DNA from: Stenotrophomonas maltophilia
GTDB lineage: Bacteria > Pseudomonadota > Gammaproteobacteria > Xanthomonadales > Xanthomonadaceae
Reading direction: 5' to 3'
Assembly: GCF_003205835.1 (NCBI RefSeq)
Contig: NZ_CP029773.1
Location: 1,334,501 to 1,398,500, forward strand
DNA length: 64,000 nt
Shown: one piece after another, positions 8,560 through 17,376 of the stretch
How positions within the stretch are numbered: position 1 is the first letter of the stretch
Layout: the number at the start of each line of letters is the position of its first letter
Program-made: the position numbers and the translations under genes
Notes under the pieces: generated by a model
The model's database searches: none
What the model saw: only the letters and a program-made list of their open reading frames with translations
What the model was told of the DNA's origin: nothing

Positions 8560-10149
8560 ATGAAGTGGGGCATGCTGGCGGTCGCGCTGGCGATGGGTGG
8601 CAATGCAGGCGCGCAGCAGCGCGAGCCGGTGGACCTGGACATGGTCAGCCGCATCCGCCAGGAGGCCTTCCACCGTTCGCAGGTGATGGACACCTTCAGC
8701 TACCTCACCGAACGCATCGGCCCGCGACTGACCAACTCGCCGGCGATGGGCCGCGCCAATGCGTGGACCCGCGGCAAGTTCAACGAATGGAAGCTGGACA
8801 ACGTCCACGACGAAGCCTTCGACGACTTCGGCCGTGGCTGGGAGTTCACCTCGGCCAGCGTGGAGATGCTGGGTGACCGTGTACAGCCGCTGCATGCACT
8901 GCCGAAGGCGTGGACGCCGGGCACCAAGGGACCGGTTGAAGGCGAACTGGTGCAGGTCGAGATCAAGAAGCCCGAAGACATCGAGAAGTACCGCGGCAAG
9001 CTGCGCGGCAAGATCCTGCTGCTCGGCGAGGCGCGCGAATACAAGCGCGGCACCGAGCCCGATTCGCACCGCCACGACGCCACCTCGCTGGAAGGCCTGC
9101 AGGAGTTCACCCTGCCCAAGGACAAGGACGCCACCGCCGAGCGTGCCAAGCGGGTCAAGGAGTACCAGGAACGCCAGCAGCTGGCGACCAGGGTCAATGC
9201 GTTCTTCGTCGAAGAAGGCGCGCTGGCCTCGATCAGCATCAGCAGCTGGGACAATGGCATCATCCGCGTTGCCGGCGGCGGCTCGCGCAAGGCCGGTGAG
9301 TCGGTGGGCATCCCCGAGCTGGCGATGATCAGCGAACACTTCAATCCGCTGGTGCGCGCGCTGGAGGCCAAGCAGACCGTGCGCCTGCGCGTGGATGTGG
9401 CTGCGCGCTTCACCGACGAGGCCGACCAGCCGGGTTACAACACGCTGGCCGAGATCCGTGGCAGCAGCAGGCCCGATGAAGTGGTGATGATCGGCGCGCA
9501 CCTGGATTCCTGGCACAGCGGTACCGGTGCGGCCGACAACGCGGCCGGCGTGGCGGTGATGATGGAAGCGATGCGCATCCTCAAGGCCACCGGCGCCAAG
9601 CCCAGGCGCACCATCCGCGTGGCGCTGTGGAGCGGCGAGGAGCAGGGCCTGATCGGCTCGCAGGCCTATGTGGCCAAGCACTTCGGCCGTTTCCCGGAAC
9701 CCACCGACCCGGCGCAGAAGGCGCTGCCGGCCTCGCTGCGCGAACCAACCGGCGCGCTGCAGAAGACCCGCGACTACGGCAAGTTCCAGGTCTACTTCAA
9801 CATGGACAACGGCTCTGGCCGCTTCCGTGGCATCTATGCACAGGAAAACCTGGCGGCGATGCCGATCTTCGAAGCCTGGCTGGCCCCGTTCCATGACGTG
9901 GGCGCTACCACCGTGGCCACCCGCAACACCGGCAGCACCGACCACATCAGCTTCGACCGCATCGGCCTGCCGGGCTTCCAGTTCATCCAGGACCGGCTGG
10001 ACTACTTCACCAATGTCCACCACAGCCACCTGGACACCTGGGACCACGCCGAACCGGAAGACCTGAAGCAGGCCGCGGCCATCGTCGCCTCGTTCGCCTA
10101 CAACGCCGCGATGCGCGAGCAGTCCTTCCCGCGCAAGGTAGAACCGTAA
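8560..10149 (+). CDS. M28-family zinc aminopeptidase with PA domain
   Basis: This is a secreted metallopeptidase of family M28, predicted to release N-terminal amino acids with two zinc ions. A signal peptide (MKWGMLAVALAMGGNAGAQQ) is followed by a PA-like insert (around RGKLRGKILLLGEAREY). The catalytic domain has zinc ligands His314 and Asp326 in GAHLDSWHSGTGAADNAAG, Glu360-Glu361 in SGEEQGLIGS and a late His in the DTWDH region. The start ATG at 8560 is preferred over the adjoining GTG at 8557. The stop codon lies inside the left arm of an inverted repeat that may act as terminator. Confidence 0.9.
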   Translation: MKWGMLAVALAMGGNAGAQQREPVDLDMVSRIRQEAFHRSQVMDTFSYLTERIGPRLTNSPAMGRANAWTRGKFNEWKLDNVHDEAFDDFGRGWEFTSASVEMLGDRVQPLHALPKAWTPGTKGPVEGELVQVEIKKPEDIEKYRGKLRGKILLLGEAREYKRGTEPDSHRHDATSLEGLQEFTLPKDKDATAERAKRVKEYQERQQLATRVNAFFVEEGALASISISSWDNGIIRVAGGGSRKAGESVGIPELAMISEHFNPLVRALEAKQTVRLRVDVAARFTDEADQPGYNTLAEIRGSSRPDEVVMIGAHLDSWHSGTGAADNAAGVAVMMEAMRILKATGAKPRRTIRVALWSGEEQGLIGSQAYVAKHFGRFPEPTDPAQKALPASLREPTGALQKTRDYGKFQVYFNMDNGSGRFRGIYAQENLAAMPIFEAWLAPFHDVGATTVATRNTGSTDHISFDRIGLPGFQFIQDRLDYFTNVHHSHLDTWDHAEPEDLKQAAAIVASFAYNAAMREQSFPRKVEP

Positions 10150-10246
10150 AAGGGGACGGAGGGGATTAAGTCGTTTCTCCCCTCCGTTTCCCGGTCGCAG
10201 CCCCAGGAGCTGGGCAATCGCGACTTAATCCCCTCCGTCCCCTTTT
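10148..10246. repeat. 26-bp inverted-repeat element (copy 1)
   Basis: Arms at 10148-10173 (AAAAGGGGACGGAGGGGATT...) and 10221-10246 are exact inverted copies around a 47-base spacer. The right arm ends in a run of T. A second copy with a different spacer is at 30574. The left arm overlaps the peptidase stop codon, so the element could also end transcription. Confidence 0.88.
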
Positions 10247-10302
10247 TCCGTCGGGGGCGGCGGGCTGGTAAAATCGGGGGATTCCCGTTCCTCGAGCCGT
10301 CC

Positions 10303-11706
10303 ATGACCTGCCGCACCCGCTTCGCCCCCAGCCCCACCGGTTACCTGCACATCGGCGGTGCCCGCACTGCGTTGTACTGCTGGCTGGAGGCCCGCCACCG
10401 TGGCGGCGAGTTCGTGCTGCGCATCGAGGACACCGACCGTGAACGCAGCACCCAGGGCGCGATCGACGCGATCCTGGAGGCGATGGAGTGGCTGGGCCTG
10501 GACTATGACGAAGGCCCGATCTACCAGACCGACCGCGTCGCCCGTTACCTGGAAGTGGCCGAGCAGCTGGTGGCCGACGGCAAGGCCTACTACGCCTACG
10601 AAACCCGCGAAGAGCTGGACGCGATGCGCGAGGCCGCCATGGCCAGGCAGGAGAAGCCGCGCTACAACGGCGCTGCACGCGAACTGGGCCTGCCGCGCAA
10701 GGACGACCCGAACCGCGTCATCCGCTTCAAGAACCCGCTGCAAGGCACGGTGGTGTTCGACGACCTGATCAAGGGCCGCATCGAGATCGCCAACAGCGAG
10801 CTGGATGACATGGTCATCTTCCGCCCGGACGGCTACCCCACCTACAACTTCGCGGTGGTGGTGGATGACTGGGACATGGGCATCACCGAGGTCATCCGCG
10901 GCGACGACCACATCAACAACACCCCGCGCCAGATCAACCTGTACGAAGGCATCGGTGCGCCGGTGCCGAAGTTCGGCCACATGCCGATGATCCTGGACGA
11001 GCAGGGCGCCAAGCTGTCCAAGCGCACCGGCGCGGCCGACGTGATGCAGTACAAGGACGCTGGCTACCTGCCGGACGCGCTGCTGAGCTACCTGGCCCGC
11101 CTGGGCTGGTCGCACGGTGACCAGGAGCTGTTCAGCCGCCAGGAGCTGATCGACCTGTTCGACGTGAAGGACTGCAACTCCAAGGCCTCGCGCCTGGACA
11201 TGGCCAAGCTGGGCTGGGTCAACCAGCACTTCCTGAAGACCGAGGACGTGGCCGCGATCGTGCCGCACCTGGTCTACCAGCTGCAGAAGCTGGGCCTGGA
11301 CGTGGCCGCCGGCCCCGCCCCGGAGGATGTGGTGATCGCCCTGCGTGAACGCGTGCAGACCCTGAAGGAAATGGCCGAGAAGGCCGTGGTCTGGTACCAG
11401 CCGCTGACCGAGTACGACGAAGCGGCGGTGGCCAAGCACTTCAAGGCCGGTGCCGAGGTGGCGCTGGGCAAGGCCCGCGAACTGCTGGCGGCGCTGCCGG
11501 AGTGGACCGCCGAATCGGTGGGCGTGGCCCTGCACGACGTCGCCGCCGCGCTGGAGATCGGCATGGGCAAGGTCGCCCAGCCGTTGCGCGTGGCCATCAC
11601 CGGCACCCAGGTCAGTCCTGACATTTCCCATACCGTGTACCTGGCCGGCCGCGAGCAGGCCTTGAAACGCATTGATGTGGCCATCACCAAGGTAGCAACG
11701 GCCTGA
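10303..11706 (+). CDS. gltX: Glutamyl-tRNA synthetase
   Basis: GltX charges tRNA-Glu with glutamate. The 467-residue class I synthetase starts [19 protein letters not shown], with the HIGH-type motif HIGG at 16-19. The KMSKS-type loop KLSKRTG starts at residue 237. The zinc-binding region is of the reduced, non-Cys4 type. Length fits bacterial GltX. It starts 56 bases after the inverted-repeat element and has no strong Shine-Dalgarno. zur follows 34 bases downstream in the same direction. Confidence 0.96.
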   Translation: MTCRTRFAPSPTGYLHIGGARTALYCWLEARHRGGEFVLRIEDTDRERSTQGAIDAILEAMEWLGLDYDEGPIYQTDRVARYLEVAEQLVADGKAYYAYETREELDAMREAAMARQEKPRYNGAARELGLPRKDDPNRVIRFKNPLQGTVVFDDLIKGRIEIANSELDDMVIFRPDGYPTYNFAVVVDDWDMGITEVIRGDDHINNTPRQINLYEGIGAPVPKFGHMPMILDEQGAKLSKRTGAADVMQYKDAGYLPDALLSYLARLGWSHGDQELFSRQELIDLFDVKDCNSKASRLDMAKLGWVNQHFLKTEDVAAIVPHLVYQLQKLGLDVAAGPAPEDVVIALRERVQTLKEMAEKAVVWYQPLTEYDEAAVAKHFKAGAEVALGKARELLAALPEWTAESVGVALHDVAAALEIGMGKVAQPLRVAITGTQVSPDISHTVYLAGREQALKRIDVAITKVATA

Positions 11707-11740
11707 GGCATCCTTGCCAGGCCCGAACCGGAGAACACGC

Positions 11741-12232
11741 ATGCCCGCCAAGACCGCCACTGCCTGTACCGCCCCGCACCACCACGTCCATGACGCGTCG
11801 GATTTCGTGGCGGTGGTCGAGCGTGTCTCGCGCGAACGCGGGCTGCGCCTGACCCCGATTCGCGCCAACGTGCTGAAGCTGATCGCCGAGGCCGGCAAGC
11901 CGGTCAAGGCCTACGAGCTGCTGGAATGGGTGCGCAACGGCAAGGGCGTGGGCGCTGATGCCCCGCCCACCGTATACCGCGCGCTGGACTTCCTGATGGC
12001 CAATGGCTTCGTGCACAAGCTGGAGTCGGTGAATGCCTTCGTGGCCTGCCACCATCCCAGCAGTGCCGCGCACTCGGTGCCGTTCCTGATCTGCAACAGC
12101 TGCCACAGCGCGGTGGAACTGGAAGACCGCGAGATCGTCACCCAGCTGGAGAAGCGCGCCAAGGAGCTGGGCTTCCAGCCGCAGGCACAGACCCTGGAAG
12201 TGCACGGCCTCTGCGCGCGCTGCGCCGGGTAA
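11741..12232 (+). CDS. zur: Fur-family zinc uptake regulator Zur
   Basis: This is a 163-residue Fur-family repressor. The N-terminal winged helix contains RLTPIRANVLKLIAEAGKPV and the family motif PPTVYRALDFLMANGFVHKL. The structural zinc site is formed by Cys118 and Cys121 (CNSC) plus Cys158 and Cys161 (CARC). The AYELLEW and HHPSSAAHS segments, together with zinc-uptake targets 7 kb away, point to Zur rather than Fur or PerR. The start at 11741 follows GGAG; an in-frame ATG nine codons upstream lacks one. Confidence 0.88.
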   Translation: MPAKTATACTAPHHHVHDASDFVAVVERVSRERGLRLTPIRANVLKLIAEAGKPVKAYELLEWVRNGKGVGADAPPTVYRALDFLMANGFVHKLESVNAFVACHHPSSAAHSVPFLICNSCHSAVELEDREIVTQLEKRAKELGFQPQAQTLEVHGLCARCAG

Positions 12233-12239
12233 CGCAACG

Positions 12240-12261
12240 GTAGTGCCGGCCGCTGGCCGGC
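12240..12261. repeat. SMAG unit
   Basis: A single GTAG-headed GCCGGCCGCTGGCCGGC palindrome lies just after the zur stop. Confidence 0.8.
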
Positions 12262-12269
12262 ATAGGAGC

Positions 12270-12310
12270 GGGGTCGGATCCCTTTGCCTTTGGCAAAGGG
12301 ATCCGACCCC
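12270..12310. repeat. GGGGTCGGATCC-type dyad; likely bidirectional terminator
   Basis: A perfect 19-bp stem (GGGGTCGGATCCCTTTGCC and its complement) closes on a three-base TTT loop. It sits between the convergent zur and the gene ending at 12314. Related dyads occur at 44225, 56057 and 56111. Confidence 0.85.
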
Positions 12311-12313
12311 ATT

Positions 12314-12979
12314 TCACAGGCGCTGCCGCAGCCGCTTCAGCACCACCTTGCGCGCAGCCATCAGCTCCGCATCCTCCAGTGCCAGCGACTGCAGCCAGTC
12401 CAGCGCTCCAGCCACAGACGCACCGCGCGCGGCATACAGCGCCAGGCTCCGCCCATGCGCCGTCGGCGCCTGCTCGCATGCGCGCCGAACCACCTGCAGC
12501 AGCGACTGCTGGGTAGGGGCCGGCACTACGACGCCATTGTCGAACGACAGCAGCACGTTAAGTGCCGCCAGCGCCCGCCAAGGCGCCAACATCGGATCAG
12601 CTTGGCTGAAATCGGCCCGTTGGCAGAACGCCAGAAGCGCGTCTACCGATGCTTCGCTACGCACTTCTTCCAGCACCGCGATGGCATAGGTCGCCATCGG
12701 CACGTCATCCAGCAGCGGGCGCAGCCCCGCCACCCCACCGTACCCGAAGGCCGCACACGCCCGCGCCCACGGCGCCATCGGCGCGAAGTGCGTGCCATCG
12801 GCGTTGTACTGGAATGCCTCGCGCCAGCCGTGCAGCGCACACAGGCGCTCGATCTCGGCCGCACCGTCGCTGCCGTGTTCAAGCACGAAGCGGATCAGGT
12901 CCTCTACTTCGATGGCGCCGCCATGTTCCAGCGGCGCAGGCCCCTTGGCCGCCTTGCTGGCCAGTGCGTTGAATTTCAT
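12314..12979 (-). CDS. Hypothetical helical protein
   Basis: This is a 221-residue protein of unknown function, rich in Ala and Leu, with repeated amphipathic helices (GYGGVAGLRPLLDDVPMATY, then a run through SVDALLAFCQRADFS). It suggests a HEAT-like or Armadillo-like helical solenoid; this is a visual impression, not a family match. The start at 12979 (MKFNALASKAAKG) is preferred over an in-frame start at 13069, because a SMAG palindrome lies inside the extra segment. No signal peptide is seen. Confidence 0.65.
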   Translation of the reverse strand: MKFNALASKAAKGPAPLEHGGAIEVEDLIRFVLEHGSDGAAEIERLCALHGWREAFQYNADGTHFAPMAPWARACAAFGYGGVAGLRPLLDDVPMATYAIAVLEEVRSEASVDALLAFCQRADFSQADPMLAPWRALAALNVLLSFDNGVVVPAPTQQSLLQVVRRACEQAPTAHGRSLALYAARGASVAGALDWLQSLALEDAELMAARKVVLKRLRQRL

Positions 12980-13005
12980 GATGTCCGATTGTTCGTGGGG
13001 CAAAG

Positions 13006-13029
13006 CAGTCGAGCATGGCTCGACGCTAC
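13006..13029 (-). repeat. SMAG unit
   Basis: Read on the minus strand this is GTAGCGTCGAGCCATGCTCGAC, a GTAG-headed palindrome with stem GTCGAGC/GCTCGAC upstream of the hypothetical gene. Confidence 0.75.
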
Positions 13030-13148
13030 AAAGAAAAGAGTGGAGCACAGGCTCCGCCTTTGATTCCATCCCTTTGATTCACGTGGCTGACGCGCACGGA
13101 ACCTGTCCGGCGCCGGGGGAGCAAGCTCGACGCGACCGGGCCCATGTC

Positions 13149-14303
13149 TCAGTCCATCGGCTTGGACCGGGTATCCACCCGCACGATCACCGACATGCCG
13201 GGCCGCAGCTGCGCGGCCAGCGTCTGACCTTCATTGATCGAAATCCGCACCGGCAGCCGCTGTACCACCTTGGTGAAGTTGCCGCTGGCGTTGTCCGGGC
13301 GCAGCACGCTGAACTCCGAACCTGTGGCGGGTGCGATCTCCTGCACGCGGCCGCGCAGCACCTGGCCCTGGAACGCGTCCACCGAGAACGTGGCCGGCTG
13401 GCCGATCGCCATGCCCCAGGTCTGGCCTTCCTTGTAGTTGGCCACCACCCATAGCGTGTCAGGCACCAGGAACAACAGCTGTGAACCGGCGGCGACGTAC
13501 TGGCCCACGCGCACGCTGGCTTCGCTGATCTGGCCGTCGCGCGGCGCATGGATCACCGTGTTGGCCAGGTCGATGCGCGCCAGTTCCAGTTGTGCCTGTG
13601 CACTTTCCACCTGGGCCTCCAGGCTCTTGCGCGCCACCTGGGTCGACACCAGCGTTTCCTCGGCGATGCGGATCTGCGCCTGCGACTGCTGCACGCTGGC
13701 CTGTGCCGAGGCCTGGGTGGTGCGGAACTTGTCGCGGTCGTTGATCGATACCAGCTGCTGCGCCGCCAGCTCCTCATAGCGCTTGGTCTCGTTGCGCGAG
13801 CGCTGCAGCTCGGCCTGGCCCGCCGACAGCGTGGCGTGCGCCGAGGCGATCTGCGCACGGTTCTGCGCCTGCGACTGGTCGGAGTTGGCCAGTGCCGCGC
13901 GTGCGCTGTCCAGCGTCGCCTGTGCCTGGGCGACACGCTGCGCGTAGATGCGGTCATCGATGCGCAGCAGCGGCTCGCCCTCCCTTACGTGCTGGAAGTC
14001 CTTCACCAGCACTTCGGTCACATAGCCGTTCACCTGTGGCGCCATCACCGTGATCTGCCCGCGCACATAGGCGTTGTCGGTCACCATCACGCTGCTGGTG
14101 AACGGCCACAGGTGCCAGGCGCGCAGGATCAGCGCAATGCCCAGCAAGGCCACCACCACCATCACCACCACGCTGCGCGCGCTGGGCTTGAGGTACTTCG
14201 GCGCGACCGCAGGTTCTACCGGCGTGGGCGCGGGCGCCGCGTCGGTCGGTGGCGGAGGGGTCACGTTGTCGGTGTCGTCGGGTCGGGGCGGGACGGGAGG
14301 CAT
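13149..14303 (-). CDS. HlyD/EmrA-family membrane fusion protein
   Basis: This is the periplasmic adaptor of an MFS-driven tripartite efflux pump. The 384 residues include a Pro-rich cytoplasmic lead, one membrane anchor (VVVMVVVALLGIALILRAW, about 45-63), a first lipoyl half (ITVMAPQVNGYVTEVLVKD), a long Ala/Gln-rich coiled-coil hairpin (about 115-235) and a second lipoyl half (NTVIHAPRDGQISEASVRVG). A beta-barrel domain follows. It starts ten bases after the MFS gene stop, as the last gene of a tetR-MFS-HlyD operon. No outer-membrane TolC partner is adjacent. Confidence 0.9.
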   Translation of the reverse strand: MPPVPPRPDDTDNVTPPPPTDAAPAPTPVEPAVAPKYLKPSARSVVVMVVVALLGIALILRAWHLWPFTSSVMVTDNAYVRGQITVMAPQVNGYVTEVLVKDFQHVREGEPLLRIDDRIYAQRVAQAQATLDSARAALANSDQSQAQNRAQIASAHATLSAGQAELQRSRNETKRYEELAAQQLVSINDRDKFRTTQASAQASVQQSQAQIRIAEETLVSTQVARKSLEAQVESAQAQLELARIDLANTVIHAPRDGQISEASVRVGQYVAAGSQLLFLVPDTLWVVANYKEGQTWGMAIGQPATFSVDAFQGQVLRGRVQEIAPATGSEFSVLRPDNASGNFTKVVQRLPVRISINEGQTLAAQLRPGMSVIVRVDTRSKPMD

Positions 14304-14313
14304 GGAGGAGGAC

Positions 14314-15987
14314 TCAGCGGGGCGCGGCCGGCGTGACCGCAGCGGGGGAAGTGGGGTGGCGCTTGCGCCATTGCTTGAGCACGGCGGTGCGCAGCGACAG
14401 CAGCAGCAACCAGCACAGGAAGCCGATCGCCAGCCATCCGCTCAGCGTGAACACGTCATTGAAGCCTCGCACATTGGCTTCGCGGCGCGTGGTCTGCGCC
14501 AGCTGCGCGCTGCCCTGCGCGCTGCGCAGCACCGGGTCGGTGATCTGTGCGCTGTACAGCTGCTGCTGGAGGCGCAGGCGTTGCGCCACCACCGGGTCGG
14601 CCGGGTCGAGCTGGCTGGTCAATGCACTGGAGTACAGCTGCTCGCGGTGCAGCTGGAAGGTGCCCAGCACCGCCGAGCCGGCCAGGCCACCCAGCGTCTG
14701 TGTGATCGACAGCGTCACCAGGAAGGTGATCATGTGGTCCACGCCCTGTTTCAGCGCGGCGGAAATGCCGAGCATGATCAACGGGCCCATGAACATGCCG
14801 GCACCCACCGAGGCCAGGAACTGGCTGACGTAGAAGTCGTGCGGCCGATCCATGCTGGTGCGGTGCTGATCGAAGAAGGCGGCAGCGCCGAGCAGCAGGA
14901 TCGCCATCAGCAGCTGGGCGATCAGCCGCTTCGGGCCGAACGTCAGCGAGGCACCTGCGATGCCGGTGACCACGCCCGCGAGGATCACTACGAACAGCGG
15001 GCGCATCTGGTCCGGGCCCATGCCCAGCGTGCGCATCAGGTTGACCACGCCATAGGACTGCTCGGTGGTCAGGAAGCGGATCAGGAACGCGCCGACGATG
15101 AAGTGCAGCACCGGCAGCTTCGACAGCCAGCGGATCTGCAGCAGCGGATTGCGCCGGTAGTGTTCGATGATGAAGGCGGTGGTGGAGAGCACGATCGAGG
15201 CGACCAGCGCCCAGCCCAGCCACGGTGTGTTGAGCCACCAGCGCGTGTAGCCCTGCGCCAGTACGATCACCAGCAGCGCGACGGCCGGCGCAAGCAGGGC
15301 GAAGGTGAGGAAGTCCAGCGGCTCGAAGGCTTTCACCTGGATGCCGGGCGGCAGCTTCAGCACCACCACCGCCGCGAACGCGCACAGGGCCAGCCCGGCT
15401 TCAAACGAGTAGAGCTGATGCCACTGGCCGGTATCGACCAGGCCCGGCGAGACGATCCAGGCAATCGGCACCGCCAGCTGCGAGAGGCCCACGCCAACCA
15501 CCAGCAGGTTGCCGGTGAAGCGGCGTGGCAGCGCCTGCAGCATGTACAGCGTGCCCAGTGTCGAACAGGCCGCACCAGCGAAGCCGCTGGCGGCACGGGT
15601 CAGCATCGTGGTCTCGAAGCTGCCGACGAACAGGTGCAGCACCGCCAGCGCCGCATACAGGCCCAGGCCGATCTCGGCGAACAGGCGGATGCCGTACTGC
15701 TGGCGGAACTTGAAGGCCAGCAGGTTGGCCGTGACGTTGACCATTGCATAGGCCGCCACCAGCCAGCTGCCCTGGGTCGGAGTCAATGCCAGCTGGCCCT
15801 GCAGGAAGGGCAGGTTGGCGGTGACCAGCGCATTGCCGAGACCGCCGGTGATCGCCACCAGCAGCGACACCAGTGCATAGGCCACGCGTCGATAGGGGGG
15901 ATGCCAGGGCATCGAAGCCGAACCGGGCATGGTCGGCTTCTCGTGCTCCTCCCAATCCGGAACCGGCTTCAGATACGGCTGGACCAT
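14314..15987 (-). CDS. DHA2-type MFS multidrug transporter (EmrB-like)
   Basis: This is a proton-antiport drug exporter of the 14-helix DHA2 branch, with 557 residues. Helices start at VAYALVSLLVAITGG, and motif-like segments ANLPFLQGQLALTPTQGSW and AAYAMVNVTANLLAF correspond to the TM1-TM2 region of EmrB. The start at 15987 (MVQPYLKPVPDW) overlaps the tetR stop by one base as TGATG, indicating translational coupling. Longer in-frame starts would run through the tetR coding region. Substrates cannot be read from sequence. Confidence 0.9.
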   Translation of the reverse strand: MVQPYLKPVPDWEEHEKPTMPGSASMPWHPPYRRVAYALVSLLVAITGGLGNALVTANLPFLQGQLALTPTQGSWLVAAYAMVNVTANLLAFKFRQQYGIRLFAEIGLGLYAALAVLHLFVGSFETTMLTRAASGFAGAACSTLGTLYMLQALPRRFTGNLLVVGVGLSQLAVPIAWIVSPGLVDTGQWHQLYSFEAGLALCAFAAVVVLKLPPGIQVKAFEPLDFLTFALLAPAVALLVIVLAQGYTRWWLNTPWLGWALVASIVLSTTAFIIEHYRRNPLLQIRWLSKLPVLHFIVGAFLIRFLTTEQSYGVVNLMRTLGMGPDQMRPLFVVILAGVVTGIAGASLTFGPKRLIAQLLMAILLLGAAAFFDQHRTSMDRPHDFYVSQFLASVGAGMFMGPLIMLGISAALKQGVDHMITFLVTLSITQTLGGLAGSAVLGTFQLHREQLYSSALTSQLDPADPVVAQRLRLQQQLYSAQITDPVLRSAQGSAQLAQTTRREANVRGFNDVFTLSGWLAIGFLCWLLLLSLRTAVLKQWRKRHPTSPAAVTPAAPR

Positions 15988-16553
15988 CAGCGGGCCTCGC
16001 TGGTTGCTCCCTGGAGACCCCCGCGCAGCAGCTGCAGGGCACGCCCGGCCAGGTGGGCGCGCTCGTCGCGGGTCTTGCCGCGCAGGGCTGCGCCCAGCAT
16101 GCCCGAGATCAGTGAAATGTCCGTCTTCTCCAGGTCGGCACGGCACAGTCCGGCGGCCTTGGCACGGGCGATCGGCGCTTCCAGCAGGTCGCGCACGGTC
16201 TCGCGCGCGGTACGCATGGCCGGCACGTCCGAATCCACCGCGCGCCAGTAATCGGCGAGGGCAGGCGAATCGATGATGCGCTGGGCCATACCCTCGAACA
16301 CTTCGAACAGAGCGTCGTCGCGGTCGCCGAGCTGTTCGACCTGGCGTCGGATGCGGTCGACCGTACGTTGCAGCAGCGCCTGGATCAGCGCGGTGCGGTC
16401 GGGGAAGTTGCGGTACAGGGTCGCGCGGCCCACCTGGGCGCGTTCGACCACCAGATCCAGCGGGGCAGTGACGCCATGTTGGCCGAACACATGATCGGCG
16501 GCATCGAGGATGAGGGCACGGCGGGCAGCAGCATCGGCACGTTGGGCAGTCAT
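15987..16553 (-). CDS. TetR-family repressor of the adjacent efflux operon
   Basis: This is a 188-residue regulator. The N-terminal TetR helix-turn-helix runs through ALILDAADHVFGQHGVTA, DLVVERAQVGRATLYRNFPD and ALIQALL. The remaining helical domain (about 70-188) is a ligand-binding domain of unknown specificity. The start at 16553 (MTAQRADAAARRALIL) gives the normal spacing to the recognition helix. An upstream in-frame extension would cover the operator and a SMAG unit. It leads the efflux operon. Confidence 0.88.
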   Translation of the reverse strand: MTAQRADAAARRALILDAADHVFGQHGVTAPLDLVVERAQVGRATLYRNFPDRTALIQALLQRTVDRIRRQVEQLGDRDDALFEVFEGMAQRIIDSPALADYWRAVDSDVPAMRTARETVRDLLEAPIARAKAAGLCRADLEKTDISLISGMLGAALRGKTRDERAHLAGRALQLLRGGLQGATSEAR

Positions 16554-16564
16554 GGGATTATTGT

Positions 16565-16580
16565 CGGACAAAAGTGTCCG
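16565..16580. promoter_or_regulatory. Candidate TetR operator
   Basis: CGGACA-AAAG-TGTCCG is a perfect six-base inverted repeat with a four-base spacer. It lies 11 bases upstream of the tetR start, where an autorepressor would block the whole efflux operon. Confidence 0.6.
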
Positions 16581-16700
16581 TTTGGCGAGACATTGAGTGA
16601 CGGGATTGTCCGCTTGTTGTCGTACGCACATCTTTGTGACGGGTGTGTGATGGATCCTGCTGGAACGAAGACGGAAGCTCGAACGCTCCTTCAGGACGCA

Positions 16701-16724
16701 GTAGATCCACGCCATGCGTGGATG
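16701..16724 (+). repeat. SMAG unit (ATCCACGC type)
   Basis: A GTAGATCCACGCCATGCGTGG palindrome lies between the efflux operon and the TPR-like gene. The same unit recurs at 21971 (minus), 36967, 52681 and 58838. Confidence 0.8.
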
Positions 16725-16772
16725 AAAAGCTGGCGCAGAAGGGATCTGGCTAGTGGCTGGCTGATCCGCTCA

Positions 16773-17207
16773 TCAAGTCTTCTTCCTGTTCTTGATGAAA
16801 GCGATGAACTCTTTCTTGTGGCCCTCGAAGACGCGACGGCCGTACTTCCGGTACTGGGGTTCGAACAAGGCGTAGGCCGCATCCAGATTTCCCGATTCGA
16901 ACTGGATGGTGGCTGCAAGTTCATCCATGTACTCGCTCGAGGCTTCGCCTTCTCCATAGATGCCTCTGGCGACCATCGCCCACTCTCTGGCCTTTTCAAA
17001 CTGAGCGGTATCGCGATAGAAGATGGCTATTCCATACGATGAAATCTGGCCGTAGTCATAAGCAGATTTCGGCTCCGGAATCATGTCCCAGCTTTCAAGG
17101 AAGCGATGCTCTGCCTCCGCAATGTCGCCGGCCAGCCAAGCGGTTCTCCCACGCTTGGCGGTTGCAAGGAAGCGTTCTTCCAGTTCGGCATCGAGACTCA
17201 TGGCCAT
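16773..17207 (-). CDS. Small TPR-like hypothetical protein
   Basis: This is a 144-residue soluble protein made of helical pairs resembling tetratricopeptide repeats (GDIAEAEHRFLESWDMIPEP; FEKAREWAMVARGIYGEG; GNLDAAYALFEPQYRKYG). The base composition is visibly AT-richer than its neighbours. Such small orphan TPR proteins are often variable-region genes or immunity proteins. No toxin partner is next to it here, so this remains a suggestion. The start may be the first or third codon (MAMSLD). Confidence 0.65.
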   Translation of the reverse strand: MAMSLDAELEERFLATAKRGRTAWLAGDIAEAEHRFLESWDMIPEPKSAYDYGQISSYGIAIFYRDTAQFEKAREWAMVARGIYGEGEASSEYMDELAATIQFESGNLDAAYALFEPQYRKYGRRVFEGHKKEFIAFIKNRKKT

Positions 17208-17327
17208 GCAGGTGTTTCCGCTCAGTTTGTCTATTGAATTGACGCCTGATTGAGTCTAGCTGCGCAACGGATGGTGTCGCGGAGGCATAGCACCATTTTC
17301 ACCAGTTCATGCCATATGCGACAGAAA

Positions 17328-17349
17328 AAGGGGGCCTTCCGGCCCCCTT
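17328..17349 (-). terminator. Intrinsic terminator of the ZnuD-like gene
   Basis: On the minus strand AAGGGGGCC-GGAA-GGCCCCCTT is followed by a T run, 27 bases past the stop at 17377. Confidence 0.85.
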
Positions 17350-17376
17350 AGGTAACGTTCCGACGGCGTAGCCCGG

